A stretch of DNA of 64,000 nt from Gautieria morchelliformis (Eukaryota > Basidiomycota > Agaricomycetes > Gomphales > Gomphaceae). Below, piece by piece: positions 24,024 through 35,923 of this stretch. Position numbers and translations under genes: made by a program. Numbering within the stretch: position 1 is the first letter of the stretch; the number at the start of each line of letters is the position of its first letter. The notes beneath the pieces were generated by a model, which saw only the letters and a list, made by a program, of their open reading frames with translations, was not told the origin of the DNA and did no database searches. The stretch covers positions 372,001-436,000 of the forward strand of contig WHVA01000031.1 in assembly GCA_015179125.1 (NCBI GenBank), given 5' to 3'.

Positions 24024-25438
24024 ATGCCTCCTCGTACCACAGCTACTTCAGCTCGAGCAGGAGCTGTCGAAGCTCTCTCTTATTTTGGCAGTCTCAGATC
24101 CACAGCACCAAGGCACACGGAACCCTCCGGCAGCTCTCATGCGGACGATGAGCTCTCCGATGCTATTCCGCAACGCTTCGAAGAAGTTCCCGACGCTAAT
24201 CCTGACGACAATCCTTACTATGATGGGAATTCGACGAGTAGCAGCGGCTAACAAACAGCAACGTCATTCCGACGCCCAGCACCACCACCACCAGGACCAC
24301 CCCCAGGCGGCCCTCATGGCGGCCCACCCGGCAGTCCCCCAGGCGGTCCTCCAGGCGGTCCTCCACCTCCAATCCCACCTCAGATTCCCGCCAACCCAGT
24401 TCCGCCCGCACCAGTTCTGGATCTTGCACAAGCCATCGCCATGCTAGCCGGACAACTCCAGCGCCCAGCCCAAGCACCACCACGCCCCAAGACCAAGGTC
24501 CGCAAACCAGATCAGTTTGATGGTTCCGACCCCAAGAGGCTCCAGCCTTTTTTGGTCCAGCTTCAACTCAACTTCCGTGATTGTCCCGACGCCGTTCCCG
24601 ACGATGAACGAAAGGTCAACTACGCCCTTTCCTACCTCCGAGGCACGGCTCTCGACTATTTAGAACCCGCCCTCATGGACCCGTTCGCCCTCGTCGATTG
24701 GGCTGACAATTACCACAACTTCGTTTCCGAACTCGGCAGCAACTTTGGACCATTTGATATGGAAGCCGATGTGGAAAATGAACTTGATAAGCTTCGTACG
24801 AAAGACACTCATAAGATAGCTAAATATATCGTCACTTTCCAGCAGCTCACTCCTCAAGTCCAATGGGGAGAAGCCGCACTCCGACGACAGTTTTACATGG
24901 GCCTCCCATCCCGGATCAAGGATGAAATTGCCCATGTCAGAAAGCCCGCCACCCTTACCGACCTCCACAACCTTGCCCAATCCATCGATTCGCGCTACTG
25001 GGAAAGACACTCCGAGATTGCTCGTGAAACATCCGCCCAGAGCAAGAACGACAAGTCTTCCGACAAGAAGTCTGACAAAGACAAGAAGAAGACTAATTCT
25101 GGAAACAACAACTCCGGAAACAACAACAACAGTTCCGGATCCAACTCCGTCAACCGGAACAACAGCTCCACCCCTCGCAATAACTAGGCCTCTGGTTCCA
25201 ACACCAATGCCAGGAAGAGCACTCCGGACCTTTCCGACAAACTTGGGAAGGACGGTAAGCTAACCCCTGCAGAACACCAGCGTCGCATGGACAACAACCT
25301 TTGCCTTTTCTGCGGCAAAGGCGGTCACGTTGCTCGCGACTGCACCCGAGCTTCCGCTTCTGCTGCTAAGGCCAAGGGCTGCGCAGCGAAGCCAGAAGAG
25401 AAATCTGAAGCGACTCCCGCTACGGATACAAAAAAATA
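24024..25438 (+). pseudogene. Y gypsy gag, copy 1, two nonsense codons
   Basis: Starts MPPRTTATSARAGAV like the intact gag at 44872 and aligns over its whole length: Pro-rich stretch, capsid-like core (KRLQPFLVQLQLNFRDCP), Ser/Asn/Lys-rich tail and knuckle CLFCGKGGHVARDC. TAA at 24249 replaces GAA and TAG at 25185 replaces CAG. The stop at 25436 is again preceded by seven A. Pol begins after it but carries an extra A near 25507 and ends at 25799. Confidence 0.9.
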
Positions 25439-25799
25439 GTCAGCAGTCCTCCGGCCTCCGCACAAGCTGAGGGCTGTGTTGACCCCATTCGTGCGACAAA
25501 TGAGGTTAAAACTCAACGCATCCGCTCTTTCGTCCTCCGACTCCCTCTCCGTTCCACTGACTTCAGACACAATTTCCGCACCCCCGTTCACAGCATTGAT
25601 TGACTCTGGCTCGACTCATTGCTTCCTCGATTCTGACTTTGTTTTGAAACATAAACTTCCGACCTGCAATATTCCGACAATTCTGCTCCGCCTTTTCGAC
25701 GGGTCATCCAACATGGCAATTTCCCAAGTTGTGGACCTGTCTATCCGTTTCGCTACTGGGGACAACCATGAAGTTACATTTTACGTTACTCCGCTAGAT
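25439..25799 (+). pseudogene. Y gypsy protease fragment, copy 1
   Basis: Retroviral-type aspartic protease start with active site ALIDSGSTHCFLDSDF; nearly identical to the protease of the full Y element up to TFYVTPLD. Cut at 25799 by an inverted Y LTR, so integrase and RT are absent. Confidence 0.85.
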
Positions 25800-26454
25800 T
25801 GTTACGTATCGAGATTTCCACTAAGTCGGAACTGGAAAGGACGGCGGCTTCAACTTATAGGTTGCGCCCCCGATGAACTATCGTCCTAAGTATTTTGGAA
25901 CTGAGTCGGAAGTCGGAAAATACTGAACTAAAGGTTGGTCAGAACTTGGGTCGGAACTGAGGCGGAAGGCGGAAGGCGGAGAGAGACTGAGATCTTGCTA
26001 GACTCGCTGTGCTAAGAACAGGAGATGGAGCGAAGGAAATCAAGTATCGAAGGTGATTATCTGATTGCAGAATAAGAGACATACATGACAGGCTTTTATA
26101 CAAGGAGCTGAGACAACAGGTAATGATATGGTACTAAGCAAATTCCGGAGGAAGCAGAAGTCGAGTAGACAATGCGTGGGAACTAACTATTGGGAACAAT
26201 GGGACTACAAGGGGGGTTCAGGATAAGGTAGAACAATGGCAAAGAACAAGGGGTCGGGAAAACATATCTGACAACGAAACACAAGGAGGGTCGGACATAT
26301 GGTCTTGATGAACGGTAGGGTGGGTCCAGTGGGTCCGAGTAATAGAGTCGAAAGAACAAGGGAAATGTACAAGGGGCGAAATGTCGGAAATATCGGAGGG
26401 GCGGAATGTGTTGCGGAACTGAGGGTCGGAAGTCGGAAATGAACGGTCGTAACA
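25800..26454 (-). repeat. Y LTR, inverted (3' LTR of a truncated second copy)
   Basis: Reads TGTTACGTATCGAG...GGTCGTAACA on +, the reverse complement of a Y LTR. The adjoining 26455-26700 matches the internal sequence beside the 3' LTR of the full element, reversed, so this is the 3' end of an inverted Y copy. Confidence 0.88.
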
Positions 26455-26576
26455 GTATCTCCCTTCTAAGGTCGAGCCCCGCGAGACCACAAGTTGGAAT
26501 CACGTGACCTGTGAACAAACGCGTCGGAGTTCGAAAGATAGGCGGGAAACAAGACGCGTCTTCGTTTTGATCCACC

Positions 26577-26700
26577 ATGAGTACTCCAGTCGACTTCTCC
26601 AAAATGTCCAGTGCCGAGATGAAGCAGCATTTTGCTGATATGCTTGCGCAGAAGGAACTGGCCGAAAAGCGCGAGGCCGAGGAAGCCGTGCGGAAAGAGG
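26577..26700 (+). pseudogene. Start of Y antisense ORF, truncated copy
   Basis: MSTPVDFSKMSSAEMKQHFA... in a ccaccATG context, nearly the same as the antisense protein of the full Y element (start 51350, minus). About 40 residues remain, then the reading is lost at the junction with the X LTR tail (26700-26782). Because the host Y copy is inverted, the antisense frame lies on the plus strand here. Confidence 0.75.
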
Positions 26701-26782
26701 GCAAACTTGGGCAAACCTGCAGGAGGAGCGATGAGGGGGAAGGTAGAGACAGTGAGGCAAGGGAAATAGATGGGTCATGACA
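26700..26782 (-). repeat. X-family LTR (copy b), right piece
   Basis: Ends gtagagacag.gaggcaaggg...GGGTCATGACA like the end of copy e at 41930-42010. Its left part lies at 22956-23266. Confidence 0.65.
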
Positions 26783-27386
26783 AATGGATGGAGAAAATCA
26801 CTGACCGAGTCAGTGGAATACCATTAGGCGGATGCTCACAACTTTTTATTAACTGTAGCTTCACCCATTTTATTCTCAGATTATAGAAAAGAAGAGGACC
26901 AAATTATATGCCAATCTTATTGTTGGTCTATAAATAAATTTGCTTTTGTCCCTCCCCAAGCGGCCGCTCCACCGACGAGAATGCCTCTTTTGATTTTTAC
27001 ACCTCTTCTTATTTTTTCTACCCACTTTTAATATACACTATATCATTATAACTATTCATATATATTACAAATATCTACACAACTACTATTACTCCATATG
27101 GTAGTCTAATACTCTCTCATTATAACTAGTCATACTAATACTCCTACTCATATCTGTTACAAGTATCTCTCCAAGTATCTGTTACTCTATCTTGTAGTCT
27201 AATACTCTCTCATATGTATATATATCTTCGAGATGTTTAAATATATACAGAATCATCTAATAACATCTATTATTCTCCTTATAAATACTACTGTATATTC
27301 CTATATGTTGTTATTAATACTCTTATAGTATATATTATATACTCATATATGCTGTATTACATAACCATTATGATTATCCTCCTTAG
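26783..27386. other. AT-rich stretch without genes
   Basis: Strongly A+T-rich, with near-repeats such as tagtctaatactctctcat at about 27103 and about 27197 and several TATA-type runs. No coding signal. It lies directly left of the decayed T element, whose 5' LTR was not found. Confidence 0.6.
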
Positions 27387-30300
27387 AGCTCCCACCATTG
27401 TGGGAGATCAACCATGAGATCAATCTCATCGATCCCAACAAGCACATGCGGTATCGCCTACCGAAGTGCCCTGAACACTTCCCTGAGGAATTGTCCATGA
27501 AGATAGAGAGATACGCCACTGCAAAGTGGTGGATACTTGCAGTCGCACAACAAGCAGTACCCATGCTGTGCATGCCGAAAAAGAACAGTACATAGTGGAC
27601 TGTCTTCGATCTGCAACAGCAGAACGAGAACACTGTGAAGGACGTTATGCCCTTCCCAGATATCATCCGCAGCGACATGGCTCGCTGTTGATACCACACC
27701 AAACTCGATATGTCCGAAGCATATGAACAGATCCGGATTCATCCAGATCACGTAGCAAAGACTGGCTTTGCTATGATCCTTGGCACCTTCAGGAGCCAGG
27801 TAATACAGATGGGGGATTGCAACACACCGTCGACGTTTCAACGGCTGATGATGGCAATCTTCCGCAACTGCATAGGTTGCTTCCTCCATGTATACATGGA
27901 TGACATATTCATCTTCTTGCTCTTGATACAGGAGCTCTATTCCATCTGAATGGAGTGCCTCAGCCACATCATCGATGGCCAAGGAGTACACGCTGATGAG
28001 GACAAAATGAAATGTGTCCACGAGTGGCAGAGGCCACAGACATTCAATGATGTCCAGCATTTCCTCGGGCTGGTACAATACCTGGCACACTACATGCCAG
28101 ATGTTAGTGCATACATGACCCCCTTGTCGGGTTGTGCGCATAACAACCGTCCATTTGAATGGGCCCCGCTTCTTGACAAATGCTGGCAAAGCATCAAGGC
28201 GTTGGCCTGTAAGGCCCCGATCCTGTGTCCAATCGATGCACAGAGCCCAGAGCACATCTGGGTCATCACCGATGGATCAAAAGCTGGCATCGGTGCAGTC
28301 TATGGCCAAGGCGCCAACTGGAAAACCTGTTGGCCAGCCGGCTTCTTGTCAAAGAAGTTCAGTGTTGCTCAGCAACACTACAGAACTCATGAGCATGAGA
28401 CAATCACCATGCTCGAGGTTTTCATGAAATGGGAGGATAAACTACTAGGACGAAGATTCACCCTCGTCACAGATCACAAGGGACTTGAATACTTTGAGAC
28501 CCAAAAGAGCCTGTCTGACCGCCAGGTCAGGTGGTGGGAATTTTTGTCCCACTTCAACTTCAACACGGTTCATGTTGATGGAGTGGAAAACAAGGTGGCT
28601 GACTGCCTGTCGCGCTACTATGAGAGTGACACGAGTGACGACAGTCACCCGGAACACATCTTCATGAACACGGATACGTGCTTAGACCCGGAAGGTGAGC
28701 TACTGCCCACCAACCGATATATTGAGCTGCATACAGCAGCAATGAGATGGTCTAACCGCCTCGCGGAGAAGACAGAGGCACGGATATTAGAGTCCGCCGC
28801 CATGAATGAAGGCTCACAAAAGCCCAAGAAAAGCACCACATTGCACAATGACAATGACAACGATGATGTCCAAGTCATCGCCACAGGCAACGATGGCGCA
28901 CGCACCACTGCATCAGAGTGTCGAACAAGGTGTAGATCTGTCCAAGGTCCTGCGAGACGTGTACCATAAGGACTCCATGTTCTCGAAGATAATGGAGCAC
29001 CCATATGCACACCTGAGATTTGGAATCCAGGATGGGCTGATATGGGCGCAGAATCAGCTCCAAAGAGATGTCAACGCCGTCCCCTGATCTGCTCTTCAGG
29101 GGGGAAGGAGGCTAATCGGAATCATCATTGATCGAGCACACCAGATAGTCGGTCACTACAGCCATCTGAAGACATCGAACTACATTTGAAGGTCATACTG
29201 GTGGCCAGGTATGAACCCAGACATCGAGTCATTCTGCACATTGTGCGGGAAGCACCAAACGACGAAGACCAGGCCACAACGGCCCAAGGGCTTACTACAC
29301 AGCCTACCCATTCCAGATAGGCCGTGGCAGTCTATTGGCATCAACTTCATGGGGCCCCTGCCCAAGTCGAATGACTGTGACTACCTAATGGTAGTCATCA
29401 ACCAACTAACGTCGCACGTCCACCTCGCACCAACAACAACGAGCATGTCAGCCAAGGGAGTAGCCTGGCTGTTCCTAAAAGAAGTCTTCCGACTTCTTGG
29501 AGTCCCAGACTCCATCGTCTTGGATAGAGACTTGAAGTTCACATCTGTCTTCTGGCGTGAACTACAGCAACTCATGGGGAATAAGCTCATGTCAACTGCC
29601 TTCCATCCCCAAATGGATGGAGCGACTGAGCACACAAACCACTCAATTGGCCAGATACTGCATGCTGTAGTTAGAGATGATCAAAAGGACTGGGCAGCGA
29701 AATGCCCAATGGTTGAGGTTGCCCTCAACAGCAGCGTCAGTGCGACCACAGGGTCCACGCCCTTTGAGCTCAGCCATGGCTATATGCCGTGGATAGACCT
29801 CCCCATGGCCACGGACACCCCGTTTAAGGGGGTGCCCCGATTCACACATCAGGCCGAATGGATGGCACATGATGCAATCATCGAGCATTGAGTGATGCAA
29901 ACCTTTCATGTGAACAAGAAACGTACAGCGAGCGACATGTACACGGCCAACGACCATGTTTCCCTGTCAACCCAAAACCTGACTCTGCCAAAAGGAAGAG
30001 CCTGAAAACCTGTGCTGCAGTATATTGGACCATACTGCGTTGTCGAGGCATATAACGAAGCCTCAACAGTGACCCTTGAACTCCCCAACAAGCTGAAAAA
30101 CTGCCATATTTCACCGGTCTTCCATTCAAGCCTCATACGATGATACAAGGCTAACAACGACAAACTGTTTCCTCGTCGTGAGGCCAAGTCATTCTACAAC
30201 TTGGATCGAATGCCGATGAAGAGTGGCTCGTCGATGAGATTATCGCACATTGATGGATAAACTTGACAGACCTGGATTTCCAGGTCGGCTGGACCCTAGG

Positions 30301-30409
30301 CAATGTGACATGGGAACCCATGTCATTGTGTAAGGATCTTGAAGCTCTAGATCACTATATAGAGCTCCGGGGAGTGGGCAAGCCACGCAACCTCCCCAAG
30401 TGCCGCTAG
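27387..30409 (+). pseudogene. Gypsy T pol: RT, RNase H, integrase (many lesions)
   Basis: RT begins ELPPLWEINHEINLID, continues through PMLCMPKKNST (stop), KLDMSEAYEQIRI and the catalytic VYMDDIFIF. About 25 residues are then lost before MECLSHIIDGQGVHADEDKM. RNase H: WVITDGSKAGIGAV, HEHETITMLEVF and LVTDHKGLEYF. Integrase: CTLCGKHQTTKT, INFMGPLP (the first catalytic Asp is Asn here), LDRDLKFTS and DGATEHTN. Downstream come FSPVFHSSLI and a chromodomain-like VGWTLGNVTWEPMSLC. Several in-frame stops (for example 27593, 27947, 29086) and frameshifts make it non-functional. Confidence 0.85.
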
Positions 30410-31467
30410 ACAGGTCAGTCACATGTAGACCACATGACATGCCAGCCATGGCGCGGTTAAATTTTCACCTCGGATCTTTCCAAGGCACATCACTTCTTGG
30501 AAGCAACCACCAACACCATCATCTCCCCATGAAGATGATGCCATTGAAAGATGGACTGGACGTTGATCTATCAACGTCCGAGCCACACTCAACGGCCCTG
30601 AAGCAAGGGGCCGCAGACATCCTACGAGCACCAGTCAACCAAGAGCACTGGATGATCATGGGATGGGAAGATGTTCCGACAATTTTCCACCCGGACAACT
30701 GCAACACTTGCATGGTGTACACCGCGCACTTGCGGGCCGTGACGAGCACCTGAAAGGTGAAGCTGAAGGATGAGGACATCAGTGACGCCATCGACGCGGC
30801 CTGGGGGTGGTTCCCAAGGGCCATCACATGTGATGCACGAGTGGAGCCCTTACAGGACATCCGTGACCTCAAGAAGGAGGTCAAGGACCTAGAATGCGCG
30901 GTCGAAAACCACGACGACGTGCTCCACACCAAGTGTGCCAAAGTAAAAGAGCTGGAGGAGCAGCTTAAGGTGCTCCAGCACACACACGCAGCCTTGAAAA
31001 GGCCACACCAGGACCAGGCCACTGACTCAGTGGCCTGCCCATCATCACCTTGCGTGACGGCACCCTTGCCAGAGTGTGCAGCCTCGGGACTGGCATCCCG
31101 AATATTGGCCCCCACACCAACATCAACGGAGGGGCCAAGCGTGCTGTCCAACGCGGCATACGACAACATCCCAGACGGATGGGAGTCCGACTCCTCCGTC
31201 TGGAAGACATATGACCCAGACAGGGCTCAGTGAATAGCTGAGCAGCCCAAAAAGAAGCGCAGGAAGTTGCGTGGCACCCTCAACAGGTACAATGGCCTAG
31301 CCATTGCGAAGGAACACATGATCAGCACATACCCATCACCGTCACACACCATTAACAACCCTGCCTTGCAGTGGCAGGTAGCGATGGTCAAGACCCAGTA
31401 CATTGGCCTGCACATGGACCTGCTGCCAGTGGTGGGGCCAGTTCACCTTCCCTACCCAGGGGAAGGG

Positions 31468-32343
31468 TGTTGGGATTTTCGGGGAGAGAGGACGCAAGGG
31501 AAGGGCACAGCACCGACTGGGTGTTGTGGCAGGTTACAAATGGATGGGACAAATACATGTAAACTACCGTATTTGTAAGTCACAGCATGGTTACTCGATA
31601 TGCCAATGAATCGACACCGCTTGCAAACCCAAAAACATCAACACACCTCCTCGAGCGGGGGAGAGTCCAATGCACCTCCTGAAAATTAGAACGCAACCCC
31701 TTTGTCATCCTCTTCTCCAGTATCTGCCAAGATGGCTGTGCCACGCCTCCTCATTCAATAGGCAGGTGATAACAATGTTGAGGGTGAGTTTATCGGTCAG
31801 AATGCTGTCAAGAGCAATGGTGGATATGGAGTATGATTCAGGATGATCTTCGCATGGGTAAGCTTTGCAAATGCGCGGATGGCTCTCTCTCAAAGTTCGA
31901 GTCGGGCATGGTGTGCAAGGCCAGGTCGATACACTTTTGGTAGGTGTAAAAAGAGTGTGGGGGGGTGGAGCTTTTGTTAGGCTCAGAGTCAGTGTGCTTT
32001 GAGTAGGCACAAGTACGGTCAATGGTTCGGCATGCTTTTGGTAGGTGTGGTGCACTTTCAGTAGGTGCAACTTTCGACGGGTTAAGCACACTTTTGTTAG
32101 GAATGGCGCACTTTCGGTAGGTGCAACTTTTGGCAGGCAGCACCTAGGCAGAGTTGTGATCCGTTTGTGTTGGGATTTTCGGGGAGAGAGGATGCAAGGG
32201 AAGGGGACAGCACCGACTGGGTATTGTGGCGGGTTACAAACGGATGGGACAAATACATGTAAACTACCGTATTTGTAAGTCACAGCATGGTTACTCGATA
32301 TGCCGATGACTCAACACCGCTCACAAACCCAAAAACATCAACA
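31468..32343 (+). mobile_element. TRIM-like miniature LTR element Z (876 bp), TSD aaggg
   Basis: Two direct repeats of ~176 bp, 31468-31642 and 32167-32343, both TGTTGGGATTTTCGG...AACATCAACA with matching inverted tips TGTTG/CAACA. The inner 523 bp has no gag or pol; it holds short repeats of ttttggtaggtg/ttcggtaggtgcaac type. The 5 bp before (31463-31467) and after (32344-32348) are both aaggg. This is the layout of a non-autonomous miniature LTR retrotransposon. It landed in the reading frame of the extra ORF of gypsy T. Confidence 0.85.
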
Positions 32344-32449
32344 AAGGGGAGATCATACCGCTCGGAGACCCACTGATCTCCGAGACAGGCTTTCTACCAC
32401 GTCCTGTAGGAAAGGCACCACAGCGACGTACACAGTGGTACAACGTCTG

Positions 32450-33479
32450 TGTCATGACCGGTTTATTTCTCCTACCGCGCTACCTCTATGTTCCCCCTCG
32501 TCACTCCCTAGCATCTTCACCAGAGTTCGCCGCACCCACCGACCACTCCTCCTCTACATCCACTCTACCCGCTGTTCGCCCCATTCTCCGAACTGCTATT
32601 CGCTGCTCGCGCATTTCGCCAGCAGGCACGCCATCAAATATGATCGATACCATTCACCCGGCATGATGGTTCATCATTAACCCCATCACCTTCTTAATCC
32701 AACCCCATTGGGTGTTCGTATGGCCAAAGTGTGGTCGCAGGACGTCCCTTCCATAGGCCATGCGGGATCAACCCAGTAAACGAAGAGTCCGTGCAGGGTA
32801 GCATGTATGCGGGTCCCAAGACATGGTTTTGTCCATAAGTGCCTCTGCCCCCTTTACTCTCCATCGTTTCATGTTCGCATTCTCCCCTCACTCTATTGTA
32901 TGTTTATTCCATCTACTTAGTATCATGACTGTGCACCCCTATCCAACCCTGACTCGTGATGGCCTCTTTCCTATTCGCTGATACCTTACGAGAATTCGAT
33001 ATAAGTAGTTTACATTCGCATGTATATTCCCCAGTTCAATTATTATACGTCGTTCATCTTGTGCAGCTTTGACCTCGCTGTGGTCATCGTCTTAAGCCTT
33101 CTCTTGGAGATTTCCAACTTCGACTAGCAGAGGACTTAGGCATCACTGGTGAGTTCTCATACTTCATCTTCGTTACCTTAGCCTTCGAACCATTTTCTGT
33201 ACTGTTGGCGAAGGGCTCCGAAGGAGCACCTTCGCCAGTGAAGGGATTGTTGAGACTTAGACAGCCCTTCCGTGAGACCTTGCACGTTACATCGTCAAGA
33301 GCCACGGGCTATTTCGCTACGACTGTAGATGGGGGAGCCCCATTCAGGCAACCCTCTTACCTTGTGAGCATTCATTGGTTCACCTATTCGCCGAACGGCA
33401 TACTTATTCGCACAAGTTATTCGGGCATTTGCTGTGTTCACTAATACACGATGTTAACGCCTGAAAACCAATCTTGACA
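32450..33479 (+). repeat. X-family solo LTR (copy c), TSD gtctg
   Basis: 1,030 bp, TGTCATGACCGG...CAATCTTGACA. Flanks 32445-32449 and 33480-33484 are both gtctg. A TATA-like atataagta lies near 33000. Removing LTR plus one TSD restores an open frame across the site, proof that it is a later insertion. No internal sequence remains, so it is a solo LTR left by LTR-LTR recombination. Confidence 0.92.
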
Positions 33480-33935
33480 GTCTGCCAGCTTGACAATGCA
33501 CGCTTCGTTGAACTCCAGCTGCATGCAAAGGACATGCTGCAATACCTGCGCACATGCGAGATGATCAGTGTGTTCAAGCGCATCGAGTGCAAGCAATGCA
33601 CTCACAATGCCAAACGGGGTTGTTTTGTGATAGTGAGCGGTACCCCACTCGACATCGTGGCCATCCTGAAGGGTTTGATCCACAACCCAGAAGGAATTCC
33701 CTCTGCCATCCGTGACAATGCGGATGGAAGCCTCAAACTTGCAGACATGGATGTCTGGATGTGGTTGAAGGCCCTTGCACCCCAAGTCAAAGGGTCACGT
33801 CACCCCTCAAGTCGAGGCTCTTTGACTTATTCGGCTCAACCAACCAATGGTTGAGCTTCGTTGATGTCAGGGAGTGTCTGACGCTGCAGAGCACCAGCCT
33901 CCAACTGTCAATCATGGGTCCATATCCCATAAGAG

Positions 33936-35186
33936 TGTCAAGATTGATTTTTAGGTGTTAATATCGTGTATTAGTGAACACAGCAAATGCCCAAATAACT
34001 TGTGCGAATAAGTATGCCATTCGGCGAATAGGGGAACCAGTAAATGTTCACAAGATAAGAGGGCTGCCCGAACAGAGCTCGCCCAATCTACAGTTGCAGC
34101 GAAATAGCCTGTGGCACTTGACGATGTAACGGCCAAGGTGTCATGGAAGGGTTGTCTAAGTAGTGACAATCCCTTCACCGACAGCACAGAAAATAGTTTG
34201 AAGGCTCAGGTAACGAAGGTGAAGTATGAGAACTCACCAGTGATGCCTAAGTCCTCTTCTGGTCGAAGATAGAAATCTACAGGAGAATGCTCAAGATGAT
34301 AGTCACAGTGAGGTCAAGTTTGCACAAGATGGACATATGATAAATTTATTAAAAAAAAAAGTATGATAATTGAACTGGAGAATATACATGCGAATGTAAA
34401 CTACTTATATTGAATGCTCGTAAGGTATCAGTGAATAGGAAAGAGGCCGTCATGAGTCAGGGTTGGATAGGGGTGTGCAGTCAGGATACAAAATAGATGG
34501 AATAAACATACAATAGAGTGAGAGAAGAGGGCGAACATGAAACGATGGAGAGTAAAGGTGGTGAAGGCTCCTATGTATGAAACCATGTCTTGGGACCCGC
34601 ATACACGCTACCCTGCACGGACTCTTCGTTTACTGGGTTGATCCCACACGTCCTACGGGTAGGACGTCCCGTGAACACATCCTGCTCATATGAACACCTA
34701 AAGGGATTGGGTCGAGAAGCTGATGGAGCCAGTGACAAGCCATCATGCCGGGTAGGGGATGTCGATCGTGATTTGATGGCGTGCCTGCTGGCGAATGATG
34801 CGAGCAGTGAAGGATTGTTCGGCAAAATGCGGCGAAGGGCGAAATAGAATGATCATCGAAGAGCCATGGCCCAAGGGGAGGGCAAAGCCTTGCACATAGA
34901 GGAGGACTGGGAAAACGGATAATAGTACTAACTGGGTACAGGAAATAAATGAGTTGCGCCATTCAATCAGAGGAGCATCTGACAGGGTTTGAGCCAGGGA
35001 GGTGAGGGGACCCGCGATGGACAATCAAGTCGGAGAGAAGGCGTTGATCGAGTACAGGTAGCGCTGCTACTTGCGAATGATGCGAAAGTGAATACATGTT
35101 CAGCGCATTCGGTGAGGAGCAAACAGGGGGAGCGTAAAAGTGGGGTGTCGAGGTTACTGGGTATACAAAATTGACAGGTCATGACA
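33936..35186 (-). repeat. X-family solo LTR (copy d), TSD aagag
   Basis: 1,251 bp, read on + as TGTCAAGATTGA...GGTCATGACA, opposite in direction to copy c. Flanks 33931-33935 and 35187-35191 are both aagag. It is about 220 bp longer than copy c because of extra sequence near the canonical 5' end. The frame of the host ORF is open across the excised site. Confidence 0.92.
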
Positions 35187-35691
35187 AAGAGGTCAGGCTG
35201 GCCTGGACATCCCGCTCACTGAGATCACGCAGTGGATAGCCCGCTATGCCAGTGTCACTCGCAAGCACATGGCTCGCATTGAGCAATATGTTCAACACAG
35301 TCTCACGGGCGTGGCATTCAGTGCCACCGCCCGCGAGGGCCAACAGAAAATCCTCGAGGCCAGCCACATGAGAGCCGCAGCACCGCTGCCACTCACCCAT
35401 GCCCAGCTCGACCAGGAGCTCGCGAGCATCCAGCCACCTCCACCGGCTGATGACCTGGCCATTGAGGCCATACTCCGGGAGGACACAGGCCCCGATGACC
35501 AGGCGGAGACCCCCGCCATGGGTGAAGCAGGGCTGCCGCCCCCAACCACCTCCACAGACACGGAGGTGCCCCAGGTGGAGACTTATGCTCCACCAGCCCC
35601 ATACGATTCCAACATAATCATGTCGGAATCGCTTGAGGACTCCATCATGGAGAACCTTTATACCTCTTGAGTTGTTCATAGAGGGGGAGGG

Positions 35692-35923
35692 TGTAAATAA
35701 CCTATGTACATAGTGCTTAGCTAATACCAGTGGGCCCCTTTGGGACCCACTGTACAGTTCATGCGTGGGAACTGGCCAGCAGTTCCCAATCACATCTTAC
35801 CTTCCATTGTCAGTATGTAGCATCCAGAATACCACACATTGGTCAAGTTCTGTCTGCCCTTGTGACACAAGGCTTAAGATCTACATCTTTACAAGACAGG
35901 CACATAAAACTTCACCAATTACA
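35692..35923 (+). repeat. 3' LTR of gypsy T
   Basis: 232 bp, TGTAAATAACC...CACCAATTACA, directly after the purine tract agagggggaggg. The next bases (gcacc) are coding sequence of a DUF6533-like gene, which fixes the LTR end at 35923. No second copy in the window. Confidence 0.75.

Larger units (their letters stand above)
30422..35670 (+). pseudogene. Extra ORF 3' of pol in gypsy T, split by three insertions
   Basis: Unknown protein. Segments: 30422-31467, 32349-32449, 33485-33935 and 35192-35670. They join in one reading direction once each insertion plus one TSD copy is removed (each join checked by frame). Readable parts: WMIMGWEDVPTIFHPDNC; a coiled coil near 30860-30990 (LKKEVKDLECAVENHDDV); MVKTQYIGLHMDLLPVVG; FVIVSGTPLDIVAILKGLI; a Pro-rich, acidic C-terminus ending EDSIMENLYTS, stop 35668. 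Older lesions: stops near 30751 and 31231, and a frameshift near 33790. It lies between pol and the polypurine tract, so it belongs to the element. No known domain recognised; a displaced gag-like or accessory protein are both possible. Confidence 0.65.
27387..35923 (+). mobile_element. Gypsy element T, 5'-truncated, decayed, with three nested insertions
   Basis: Contains RT, RNase H, integrase and a chromodomain-like end (27387-30409), an extra sense ORF (30422-35670 in pieces), a polypurine tract agagggggaggg (35680-35691) and a 232-bp 3' LTR TGTAAATAAC...CCAATTACA (35692-35923). Gag, protease and the 5' LTR are missing. It was hit later by Z (31468-32343), X copy c (32450-33479) and X copy d (33936-35186). 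Its right end lies inside a DUF6533-like gene. Confidence 0.8.

Noticed and set aside
27458-28255. 265-codon minus-strand frame
   Set aside because: Antisense shadow of gypsy T pol, whose RT and RNase H motifs are clear on the plus strand.
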